Part shown: positions 51,810-59,988 of the stretch, piece by piece
Layout of the letters: each line of letters opens with the position of its first letter
Numbering within the stretch: position 1 is the first letter of the stretch
DNA from: Pseudomonas putida
GTDB taxonomy: Bacteria; Pseudomonadota; Gammaproteobacteria; Pseudomonadales; Pseudomonadaceae
NCBI RefSeq assembly: GCF_003228315.1
Contig: NZ_CP029693.1
Coordinates: forward strand, 5,676,501 to 5,740,500
Direction of reading: 5' to 3'
DNA: 64,000 nucleotides
The notes under the pieces: model-generated
Seen by the model: only the letters and a program-made list of their open reading frames with translations
What the model was told of the DNA's origin: nothing
The model's database searches: none
Position numbers and translations under genes: made by a program

Positions 51810-53197
51810 AAGTTAGAGATGCAGGTTACCGTGTAATCTATCAGCCTTTGTCCGTTGTGGTGCACTACGAGGGTGTCACTTCCGGGACAGACGAGACACA
51901 GGGTGTTAAATCATACCAAGTCGTGAATATGCAAAAAATGTTCACGCGCTGGGAAGCTCGCTTAAAGACACATCAACGAAATGGTCAAGACCTTGATCTT
52001 GCAAAGGACCGCATGGCTACCCGCCGGGTATTGATCCTGGACCATTGCACTCCAACACCGAATGAGGATGCGGGCTCCGTACTGGCTTTCAATACGTTTC
52101 TATTGTTCAGGGAAATGGGATTTCAAGTCACATTTATTCCAGAAGACAATTTCTTGTATATGCCGGGTTATACGGAAACCTTGCAACGAGTGGGCATAGA
52201 GGTGCTGTACAGGCCCTATGTCAAGTCGGTTGAAGAGCATCTAATGGAAGCTAAGGATCGGTATGATCTCGTTTATTTGCTTCGCCCGATGGTGGTCGAA
52301 AGGAATCTTGAGCTTGTTCGCAAACTCTGTCCGCGAGCTAAGGTTCTTTACCATACGGTTGATTTGCACTTCTTGCGTATGGAGCGAGAGGCGAAGTTGC
52401 TTAACGACTCGGCCAAAGCAAACGCTGCGGTAGAAATGAAGGAAATCGAGTTTGCGGCAATCCGCAATGCGGATGCTTCAATTGTAGTCAGCACCAATGA
52501 ACTTGAGTTGCTTCGTCCTCAACTACCGAATGAAAAAATACACCTGTTTCCTTTGATTATGGACATCACAGGTACTGAAGCAAGCTTTAACGCCCGGCGA
52601 GACATCGTGTTTGTCGGTGGTTATCAACACACGCCTAATGTTGATGCTGTTCAGTACTTTGTCGCTGAGGTCATGCCGCATTTGCGCAAGCGTTTGCCAG
52701 GTGTGCGTTTTTATGCCGTGGGTAGCAAGCCCCCTGCGGAGATTAAAGCACTCGAGAGTGAAGATGTCGTTATTACTGGCTTTGTTGAGGATTTGCCGCC
52801 GCTGTTGGACAAAATGCGCGTGTCTGTTGCACCGTTGCGTTATGGCGCAGGCATCAAGGGCAAGATAGGCACTGCAATGGCCCACGGTCTTCCCGTTGTT
52901 GCGACATCCTTAGCGGCGGAAGGGATGTCGCTCAGTGCCAACGAAAACATTCTAGTGGCTGATGATGCGCAGTCCTTTGCAGAAGCGATTGTACGTCTCT
53001 ATGAAGACGAATCACTTTGGAATGAATTGAGTTTGGCTGGCCAGGATTTTGCGCTTCAGGAGTGGGGTGTAGAGGCGGCTTGGGTATCATTAAGCAAAAT
53101 TCTTGATGATATTGGTTTTAGTACAGTGCGCTCTCAGTTACCTCTAAGTTCTTATTCATTTGCTAAAAAAGATTTGGCGTATGATAAGAGTGCGTGA
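51614..53197 (+). CDS. Giant multidomain glycosyltransferase, 3' part (GT2 end plus GT4 domain)
   Basis: Continuation of the preceding gene in the shifted frame. From 51614 it reads the rest of the GT2 domain (NYGRNQNPDLPIYNYAREVD, DYCSGASILIPKDLFVELGG, the catalytic-base ED in LPAYCEDADLALKVRDAGY and VVVHYEGVTSGTD). A second glycosyltransferase of GT4/GT1 type follows (RRVLILDHCTPTPNEDAGS, IVFVGGYQHTPNVDAVQYF, FVEDLPPLLDKMRVSVAPLR, GAGIKGKIGTAMAHGLPVV). If it is expressed alone, the only start I see is GTG at 51695, with no good ribosome site, giving 500 residues with half a GT2 fold. I regard it as part of one ~1,476-residue gene. Confidence 0.85.
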   Translation: MIWEDGSAWNYGRNQNPDLPIYNYAREVDYCSGASILIPKDLFVELGGFDEHYLPAYCEDADLALKVRDAGYRVIYQPLSVVVHYEGVTSGTDETQGVKSYQVVNMQKMFTRWEARLKTHQRNGQDLDLAKDRMATRRVLILDHCTPTPNEDAGSVLAFNTFLLFREMGFQVTFIPEDNFLYMPGYTETLQRVGIEVLYRPYVKSVEEHLMEAKDRYDLVYLLRPMVVERNLELVRKLCPRAKVLYHTVDLHFLRMEREAKLLNDSAKANAAVEMKEIEFAAIRNADASIVVSTNELELLRPQLPNEKIHLFPLIMDITGTEASFNARRDIVFVGGYQHTPNVDAVQYFVAEVMPHLRKRLPGVRFYAVGSKPPAEIKALESEDVVITGFVEDLPPLLDKMRVSVAPLRYGAGIKGKIGTAMAHGLPVVATSLAAEGMSLSANENILVADDAQSFAEAIVRLYEDESLWNELSLAGQDFALQEWGVEAAWVSLSKILDDIGFSTVRSQLPLSSYSFAKKDLAYDKSA

Positions 53198-53319
53198 GCT
53201 TTGGCTGCTGCTTTAAGGGAATTATTTTTGGGCTGACTTGGAAGATTTGGCATGACAGTTTTTTTAGAAAGTGCATTCACTGTCGGGTCTTCAAGTCAAC
53301 TCGTTTTGGATTTAGGCTG

Positions 53320-55593
53320 ATGCGTGATTTAAATAATCCGGCAATTAATTATCGTCCAGATATCGATGGTCTACGTGCTGTCGCGGTTTTGTCGGTAGTG
53401 CTCTACCATGCTGGGGTGGGTGTTTTTAGTGGCGGATATATTGGCGTCGACGTTTTTTTTGTAATCAGTGGTTTTTTGATTACACGTCTACTCTTGGACG
53501 AAGTTAAAAAAGAGGGGCGACTGAGCTTCAAACGGTTTTACCTGCGCAGGGCTAGAAGGCTATTGCCAGCATTCTTCTTTACGCTGGTTTGTTCCACGAT
53601 TTTTGCGATTTTATTGTTTTCTCCGAAGCTGTTGGAGAGCTATGGTGCTTCGCTAATTAATTCACTGTTATCTATATCAAATATTTATTTTTACTCTGAA
53701 AGTGGCTATTTTGATTCGGCTTCTTCTATGAAGCCGCTGCTGCATACATGGTCGCTGGGTGTTGAGGAGCAGTTTTATTTAGTTTGGCCAGTTTTGATTG
53801 GTTTTCTCGCGTCCAGGAAGTGGTTGGCCCCTGTTGTTGTTATCGCTTTGGGGTTGATTAGCTTGTGTTTTGCGCAAGCAATGTTGAGTAAACAGCCAGA
53901 TGCTGTATTTTTTCTGATGCCATTCAGGGTCTTTGAGTTTTCAATTGGTGCCATTACCGTGTGGTTGCTGCAGGCCAAGCCAAAGAATAATGCGCTTCTG
54001 GAGTTATTGCTTTGTGTTGGTCTGGTTTTAATTGTGTTCTCGATTTTCTTTTACGACGAAAGAACACCGTTTCCTGGTGCAAGCGCGTTGTTGCCATGTA
54101 TTGGCGCAGCACTCTGTATCTATGCAGGGCAAGCCCGTTTTACCGGAAGACTATTAAGTAATAAGCTCCTTGTCGCGTTGGGGTTAATTAGTTATTCGTT
54201 GTACTTGGCTCATTGGCCTGTGGTGGTGTTTTATAAGTACTATATTGGCGGCGTAAGCTTTTCCATGCTTCAAACCTGGCTTTTGATCGCTGCTTGTGTC
54301 GTCATTGCTATAGCAATGTATCACGGTATCGAGAAACCTTTTCGACGGAGTCGTCAGTTTAATTCAGGCTTTTTGGGCGGCAGTGTTTTCTTTGCGCTTT
54401 CAATTAGCTATTTGTCCGCTTCAATGTGGGCTGAAGATGGCTGGGGTTGGCGAAGCTGGGCAACCTCAGGCAGTATTTCCAGTGAGGCAGTGAAAAATGG
54501 AAAAGAACTTAGATTTAAAGTAAGGCAGGAGATCTGTCAGCGAAAGGGTTGGGCTTCATGTGATGAATTCATCCCTGGAACTGTCAATGCGCTGGTTTTA
54601 GGGGATAGCCATGCGGTTGATGCCTTGAATGCTTTCCAAAAGATATACCCGAAACATAATTTTGTAATGTCTACCTTGGGCGGTTGTCCGCCTTTTCGAG
54701 AAATAGAAAAAATTACATTGCCCAATCATCCAGGGCTCGAAAAATGTAAAGAGCTAAATCTTTCTAGGTTTGATGTCGAGTACCTAAAGCGTTTTGATTA
54801 TATCGTTATAAACGTTCTTTTCGGGTGGTATACACCCGACCATTTACGCAGCTATTTGAGTTTTCTAAAAGAAAACGATATTCAAAAGGTGGTTGTGGTT
54901 GGTGACTATTTGGTTATGAAGAAGGATATGTATGAGCTTCTCAATCAATATGGTTTCAACTCGAATGCGTTGAGGGCGTGGGTTGACGAAAGTGCGAATG
55001 TCGAATCCTCATTGAAGCCAGAAGTGGAGGAGGCCGGTTATTTTTACTTGAGTAAGCGTCAGGCTTTATGCAAGGGTCAGGGTTGTGAGTTGTTTGATGA
55101 CAAGAACATACCCTTTACTTATGACGAAAATCATTTGTCATACGAGTTTGCGTCGCGACTCGCTTTAGATTCAAAAAGTACTCTGGACCGTTATTTGGGG
55201 TTTGTCCGAAAAGAGCATTTAGCTGCGTTAAATGAAAGCCCTGAGAAGTCAGGGTCGAAAGTTATGGTGGCTACGTTTAGCTCCGAAGGTCATGCTGGAG
55301 AGAATTCAGTTTTGTCCCTTTTTCCTGCCTCTATAAACCAGTGTCAAAACGCAGAGAGGATAAATGTGCATTGGGATGTACGCGGCCTTGAAAGTGGGGA
55401 TTCAATGAAGACCCAAGTATGGGTCAAGGACCTTGATGGGAAGGAAAAGTTATTCGTTTCTGGAAGCAATGCCGGAGATGAGGTTACTGGGGCGTGGGCC
55501 CGCCCAGGCATAATGTTTACTCTGAAAAATGCGGATACTGGGGCAATTCTGAATCAGGTTAAATTGCGGGGGCAAAGCTGTGTCAAGTCATGA
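53320..55593 (+). CDS. OafA/YrhL-type O-acyltransferase with SGNH domain and extra C-terminal domain
   Basis: A 757-residue membrane acyltransferase that probably O-acetylates the polysaccharide. The acyltransferase-3 domain (about residues 8-370, ten or so helices) starts YRPDIDGLRAVAVLSVVLYH and has HTWSLGVEEQFYLVWP. The periplasmic SGNH domain has the nucleophile in NALVLGDSHAVDAL and the late catalytic block YDENHLSYEFASRLA. Residues from about 670 form an extra Cys-bounded domain (NVHWD, TQVWVKDLDG, LFVSG, TGAWARPG) that is also found in the lipoprotein at 59.3 kb. I start at the ATG at 53320; the upstream frame reads as noise. Confidence 0.88.
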   Translation: MRDLNNPAINYRPDIDGLRAVAVLSVVLYHAGVGVFSGGYIGVDVFFVISGFLITRLLLDEVKKEGRLSFKRFYLRRARRLLPAFFFTLVCSTIFAILLFSPKLLESYGASLINSLLSISNIYFYSESGYFDSASSMKPLLHTWSLGVEEQFYLVWPVLIGFLASRKWLAPVVVIALGLISLCFAQAMLSKQPDAVFFLMPFRVFEFSIGAITVWLLQAKPKNNALLELLLCVGLVLIVFSIFFYDERTPFPGASALLPCIGAALCIYAGQARFTGRLLSNKLLVALGLISYSLYLAHWPVVVFYKYYIGGVSFSMLQTWLLIAACVVIAIAMYHGIEKPFRRSRQFNSGFLGGSVFFALSISYLSASMWAEDGWGWRSWATSGSISSEAVKNGKELRFKVRQEICQRKGWASCDEFIPGTVNALVLGDSHAVDALNAFQKIYPKHNFVMSTLGGCPPFREIEKITLPNHPGLEKCKELNLSRFDVEYLKRFDYIVINVLFGWYTPDHLRSYLSFLKENDIQKVVVVGDYLVMKKDMYELLNQYGFNSNALRAWVDESANVESSLKPEVEEAGYFYLSKRQALCKGQGCELFDDKNIPFTYDENHLSYEFASRLALDSKSTLDRYLGFVRKEHLAALNESPEKSGSKVMVATFSSEGHAGENSVLSLFPASINQCQNAERINVHWDVRGLESGDSMKTQVWVKDLDGKEKLFVSGSNAGDEVTGAWARPGIMFTLKNADTGAILNQVKLRGQSCVKS

Positions 55594-55733
55594 CTTAATA
55601 TCTGACAATAGTTAATTTTTTATGGTGATTTGCAAAGTATCAAAGGAGTGACGCCAGTGTGCTGGAAAAATCGTCGCTTCGATCAATGCTTGGTTTAAGC
55701 AGGCCAAAAGGTCAATAACTTGAAAAGTACAGC

Positions 55734-56651
55734 ATGAAAAAACTTCTTGTTACAGGTCTGACCGGCTTTGTCGGAAGGCATCTCAAAGCAATGCTCGGGG
55801 TCGCCATTGATGGCCCTTGGCAGCTCATCGCACCGAAGTCGTATGATCTGCTCGACAGCGCATCACTGGACGCCTGGCTGCAGGACGATTGCCCGGACGC
55901 TGTTATTCACCTGGCCGGGCAAACCTTCGTGCCTGAAGCGTTTCGCGACCCTCTGCACACCCTGCAGGTAAATTTGGTCGGTACCCTTAACTTGTTGCAG
56001 GCACTCAAGAAGAGGGGGTTCTGCGGAACATTTTTATATGTCAGCTCTGGCGATGTTTACGGTCAGGTGGATGAATCTGATCTGCCGATCAGCGAGAGCT
56101 TGCCGCCTCGCCCGCGCAATCCTTATGCAGTGAGTAAGGTTTCCGCTGAATTACTTTGCCAACAGTGGAGTTATAGTGAAGATTGGCGAATTATTATTGC
56201 TCGCCCTTTTAATCATATTGGTCCCGGGCAAGGGGAATCTTTCGTTATTCCAAGTACCGCACGTCAACTGATTCGCATACGTCATGGATCGCAATCATCC
56301 CAACTCCAAGTGGGAGATGTTGATGTAACTCGTGATTTTCTGGATGTCAACGATGTGTTGCGTGCCTATTTTTCCTTGTTGGAGTGTGGACGTAACGGTG
56401 AGATTTACAATGTCTGTTCAGGTGCTGAATCTCGAGTTAGAGATTTGATCATGCAGATGGCAGATTTGGCCGGGGTTGAAGTGCAGTTGACGCAGGATGT
56501 TAATCGGTTGCGTCGTTCGGAGCAGCGACGTGTAGTCGGGTGCTCAATGAAGTTACAAAAAGAGACTGGGTGGAAACCCCAGGTCTCTATCAAGGAAACA
56601 CTTTCGAGTGTGCTCGCTGACTGGGAAGCAAGAGAACTAAAGAATGTCTAA
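55734..56651 (+). CDS. rmd: GDP-6-deoxy-D-lyxo-4-hexulose reductase Rmd (GDP-D-rhamnose synthesis)
   Basis: Reduces the Gmd product to GDP-D-rhamnose. SDR protein of 305 residues with VTGLTGFVGRHLKAM, AVIHLAGQTFVPEAF, VSSGDVYGQV and the catalytic NPYAVSKVSAELL. The order rmd-gmd-wbpW is that of the P. aeruginosa common-antigen (A-band) cluster. It overlaps gmd by 8 bases. The alternative, a GDP-fucose or GDP-talose reductase, is less likely given this order. Confidence 0.9.
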   Translation: MKKLLVTGLTGFVGRHLKAMLGVAIDGPWQLIAPKSYDLLDSASLDAWLQDDCPDAVIHLAGQTFVPEAFRDPLHTLQVNLVGTLNLLQALKKRGFCGTFLYVSSGDVYGQVDESDLPISESLPPRPRNPYAVSKVSAELLCQQWSYSEDWRIIIARPFNHIGPGQGESFVIPSTARQLIRIRHGSQSSQLQVGDVDVTRDFLDVNDVLRAYFSLLECGRNGEIYNVCSGAESRVRDLIMQMADLAGVEVQLTQDVNRLRRSEQRRVVGCSMKLQKETGWKPQVSIKETLSSVLADWEARELKNV

Positions 56652-57615
56652 ATCTGTATTGATTACTGGTGTTACCGGCCAAGATGGCGCTTATCTAGCA
56701 AAAATGTTGTTGGAGAAAGACTATGAGGTTCATGGTCTGGTCGCTAGACGCAGTAGCGATACTCGCTGGCGTTTGCGTGAGTTAGGCATTGAAGATCAGA
56801 TTCGTTATCACGAAGGTGATTTGGCTGACGCTTGCTCCATCCAAAGGGCGGTAATCAAGTCCAAACCGGATGAAATCTACAATCTCGGCGCTCAGAGCTT
56901 TGTCGGTAGCTCCTGGGATCAACCGGTGACAACCGCCATTGTTGATGGTCTTGGTGTCACCCATCTGCTTGAAGCAATTCGTCAGTTCGCACCGCATACA
57001 CGTTTTTATCAGGCATCGACCAGCGAGATGTTTGGATTGATTCAGGCGGAGCGTCAGGATGAGAACACTCCGTTCTATCCGCGCAGTCCGTATGGTGTCG
57101 CCAAGGTTTACGGCCATTGGATAACTGTCAATTATCGCGAAAGCTTTGGCATGCATGCGTCCAGCGGCATTCTTTTTAACCATGAATCACCGCTGCGTGG
57201 TATCGAGTTTGTTACGCGTAAAGTGACTGATGCTGTGGCTCGCATCTCGCTTGGCAAGCAGAAAGAGTTGCGGTTGGGCAATATTGATGCGAAGCGCGAC
57301 TGGGGATTCGCAGGTGACTACGTCGAAGCCATGTGGCTGATGTTGCAACAGGATCAGGCTGACGATTATGTCGTCGCCACCGGTGTAACAACCACTGTTC
57401 GTGATATGTGCAAATTGGCCTTCGAGCATGTTGGCTTGGACTATCAAGACTACGTTGTCATTGACCCGCAATTTTTCCGCCCAGCGGAAGTTGAAGTGCT
57501 GCTGGGCAATCCGGGCAAGGCTGAAAACAAACTTGGCTGGACACCTAAAACAAGTCTGGCGAGCCTTATTGATATGATGGTTGAAGCTGACCTGCGCCGC
57601 GTTGGTCGGGAGTAA
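56644..57615 (+). CDS. gmd: GDP-mannose 4,6-dehydratase
   Basis: Makes GDP-4-keto-6-deoxy-D-mannose from GDP-mannose. It is 323 residues, with ITGVTGQDGAYLAKMLLEK, YNLGAQSFVGSSWDQP, the catalytic STSEMFG and YPRSPYGVAKVYGHW, and the RR loop HGLVARRSSDTRWRL. It is translationally coupled to rmd and followed 5 bases later by wbpW. Confidence 0.97.
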   Translation: MSKSVLITGVTGQDGAYLAKMLLEKDYEVHGLVARRSSDTRWRLRELGIEDQIRYHEGDLADACSIQRAVIKSKPDEIYNLGAQSFVGSSWDQPVTTAIVDGLGVTHLLEAIRQFAPHTRFYQASTSEMFGLIQAERQDENTPFYPRSPYGVAKVYGHWITVNYRESFGMHASSGILFNHESPLRGIEFVTRKVTDAVARISLGKQKELRLGNIDAKRDWGFAGDYVEAMWLMLQQDQADDYVVATGVTTTVRDMCKLAFEHVGLDYQDYVVIDPQFFRPAEVEVLLGNPGKAENKLGWTPKTSLASLIDMMVEADLRRVGRE

Positions 57616-57620
57616 GTTCC

Positions 57621-59057
57621 ATGATTATTCCCGTCATTCTTTCTGGTGGTGCTGGTACCCGTTTATGGCCGGTATCGCGTGAAGATCATCCAAAACCCTT
57701 CATGCGTTTGCCGGATGGTCAGACTCTGCTCGAGAAAACATACCTTCGTGCTGCCAGTTTGATTGCCGAGGATTGCGAGATCGTCACGGTGACTAATCGT
57801 GAGCATTACTTTGAAAGCCGCGATCACTTCGCCAGAACCGGGCTCGGTCACCAAGCCCGCTTTTTGCTCGAGCCACAGGGACGCAACACTGCTTCGGCGA
57901 TTGCTGTCGCTGCCTTAGTCCTTGCTTCCGAGCAGGGAGACAACGCAGTAATGGTGGTCATGGCGGCGGACCACCTCATAGGTGATTTGCCCGGATTCAA
58001 GGCGGCAACCGAGCAAGCAGTAACGTTGGCTCGACAGGGTTACCTTGTGACTTACGGCATTCGTCCTACTGCGCCTGAAACCGGCTTCGGATACATCGAA
58101 GCGGGTGACGCATTGGATCAGGCCGGCGGGCGCCGTGTAGTGCGTTTTGTTGAGAAACCGGATCTGGTAACTGCTCAGGAGTATCTGGATAGCGGCAGCT
58201 TCCTTTGGAACTCCGGCATGTTCTGCTTTACCGTCGGCAGTCTGATTAACGAGTTACAACAGCATGCCCCCGAGTTGCTGTCGCTAGCCCGTGACTGTGT
58301 GGCGCAAAGCCCGCGTTCCACCGGGGCGAATGCGCAAATGCACGAGTTGCACGCGCAACGTTTTGCAGCCATGCCCAATATATCCATTGATTATGCGCTG
58401 ATGGAGCGCTCGTCCAGGGTGGCAGTGGTACCGGGTACATTCGACTGGAACGACATTGGTTCATGGACGGCAGTTCGTGATTTGGTCGAGTCGGATGATC
58501 TACAGAACCGTGCACTATGTGATGCAATCTTTATCGATAGTCGCAATACCTACGTTCAAAGCCAGGGGCGCGTGGTTGCGACTGTGGGGGTGGACAATCT
58601 CATTGTTGTAGAGACTGCCGATGCGGTGTTGGTGGCACATGCCGATCGGGCCCAAGAGGTTCGTCAGGTTGCCAGGCACTTGAAACTGAAAAATCACCAG
58701 GCTTACCGTTTGCACCGCACAGTTTCGCGTCCCTGGGGAACTTACACGGTGCTTGAGGAAGGGCCGCGCTTCAAGATCAAACGCATTGTCGTTAAACCTG
58801 GGGCCGCACTTTCGCTGCAGATGCATCATCATCGCAGCGAGCACTGGATAGTGGTGCAAGGTATGGCAAAGGTGGTCAACGGTGGTGAGCCTCGTTTGGT
58901 AAACACTAACGAGTCAACCTTCATTCCTGCGGGACATCAGCATCGTCTTGAGAATCCCGGCGTAATTGACTTGATGATGATCGAGGTGCAAAGCGGTGAA
59001 TACCTCGGTGAGGATGATATTGTGCGTTTCGAAGATCAATACGGTCGGGTTCAGTAA
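57621..59057 (+). CDS. wbpW: Mannose-1-phosphate guanylyltransferase / mannose-6-phosphate isomerase (WbpW/AlgA type)
   Basis: Bifunctional type II enzyme that supplies GDP-mannose, 478 residues. The N-terminal nucleotidyltransferase has LSGGAGTRLWPVSREDHPKP, VVMAADHLIGD and FVEKP, with TFDWNDIGSW; the C-terminal cupin isomerase has RPWGTYTVLEEGPRFKIKRI and ALSLQMHHHRSEHWIVV. AlgA and PslB are equally close in architecture; the neighbours rmd and gmd favour WbpW. Confidence 0.93.
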   Translation: MIIPVILSGGAGTRLWPVSREDHPKPFMRLPDGQTLLEKTYLRAASLIAEDCEIVTVTNREHYFESRDHFARTGLGHQARFLLEPQGRNTASAIAVAALVLASEQGDNAVMVVMAADHLIGDLPGFKAATEQAVTLARQGYLVTYGIRPTAPETGFGYIEAGDALDQAGGRRVVRFVEKPDLVTAQEYLDSGSFLWNSGMFCFTVGSLINELQQHAPELLSLARDCVAQSPRSTGANAQMHELHAQRFAAMPNISIDYALMERSSRVAVVPGTFDWNDIGSWTAVRDLVESDDLQNRALCDAIFIDSRNTYVQSQGRVVATVGVDNLIVVETADAVLVAHADRAQEVRQVARHLKLKNHQAYRLHRTVSRPWGTYTVLEEGPRFKIKRIVVKPGAALSLQMHHHRSEHWIVVQGMAKVVNGGEPRLVNTNESTFIPAGHQHRLENPGVIDLMMIEVQSGEYLGEDDIVRFEDQYGRVQ

Positions 59058-59302
59058 TTGAAACTGGATTCCTGCGTTTTTGGAGGGGTCCAGATCAGGT
59101 AAGCAACTAGCGTGCGCAAGGGCACACCCGCCCGATGATTGATACGTCAATATCTATTTTTGATAGGCGTGCTGACTTTTTTAGAGACGGTGGAGCCGTG
59201 TCGATGAGAAAAAGTTTGGCGTTGGTTTTCTGGGGTGAGTGTGAATTTCGCGGTTTTGTAAACAGTCGATCAGACTATTTTCATAAATATAGAGGTGATG
59301 TG

Positions 59303-59707
59303 ATGCGTGTAAAATTTTTTATGCTTTCGGTTCTGACCCTGGCCTTGGTTGGTTGCGGTGAAGATAAAGTGTCGACCAAGTCTGTCGTCGATAGGGCTGA
59401 TGCTGCAGGAGTAAAAAACTTGGGTGTTATCACCGTTTCCAAGGATCCTTCTGCAGAGATTAGTTGCGAAGGTTCTGTTGTGAATGTCAAGTGGGATGCC
59501 AGTAAGGCAGGCGTTACAAAGGATAAAACTGAAGTGCAGATTTGGGTTCAACCTGTTACTGGGGAGCCTGTGCTTTTTGTTGAGGGAGGCGTGGTTGGGC
59601 AAGCTAAAACAGGCAGCTGGATAAGCCCAGGAGTCAAGATTGTTGCTAAAATGAAGAGTGACAAATCTATTGTTGATGAGTTTGTTGTTGCCGGTAAAAA
59701 GTGCTGA
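59303..59707 (+). CDS. Small lipoprotein with the acyltransferase C-terminal domain
   Basis: A 134-residue predicted lipoprotein: signal MRVKFFMLSVLTLALVGCGE with lipobox LVGC, then a linker and a domain bounded by two cysteines (ISCEGSVVNVKWD, VQIWVQPVTG, LFVEGG, TGSWISPG, and a C-terminal GKKC). That domain aligns with the end of the OafA-like protein. AGAGG at 59291-59295 supports the ATG at 59303. The position after wbpW and before the sulfotransferase suggests a role with the polysaccharide. The exact function is unknown. Confidence 0.75.
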   Translation: MRVKFFMLSVLTLALVGCGEDKVSTKSVVDRADAAGVKNLGVITVSKDPSAEISCEGSVVNVKWDASKAGVTKDKTEVQIWVQPVTGEPVLFVEGGVVGQAKTGSWISPGVKIVAKMKSDKSIVDEFVVAGKKC

Positions 59708-59988
59708 TTTTTCAGCCCTTTGATTGGTTTAAATGGATTTCAAGGCTTTTTGGATTAAGTGTATAGCTGACTTTTTGAATGAGAGTTTGGCTTTAAAATA
59801 ATATTGTCTGTAGTGGTTTCTGGCTTTTAGACGCGTGGAAGCTCGAGTCGGCGTTAAAAGTAGTACGGTGTCGCGATGATATTAATATAAAAGGTTCTTT
59901 AGAAAGCTGTAAGGCTCAGAGAACTATAAATCGTGATGTCGAGACTTGGAAATTGCTTCATATTTTTGTAGTAAACGGGGGGTGATAG

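Noticed and set aside
51695..53197. 3' part of the giant gene as an independent glycosyltransferase
   Set aside because: It would start in mid-GT2 at a GTG without a ribosome site, and the sequence upstream in the same frame back to 51614 is clearly GT2-like.
53194..53319. Upstream extension of the acyltransferase (42 codons)
   Set aside because: Cys/Phe-rich, no ribosome site; the protein family starts close to YRPDIDGLRA, as given by the ATG at 53320.
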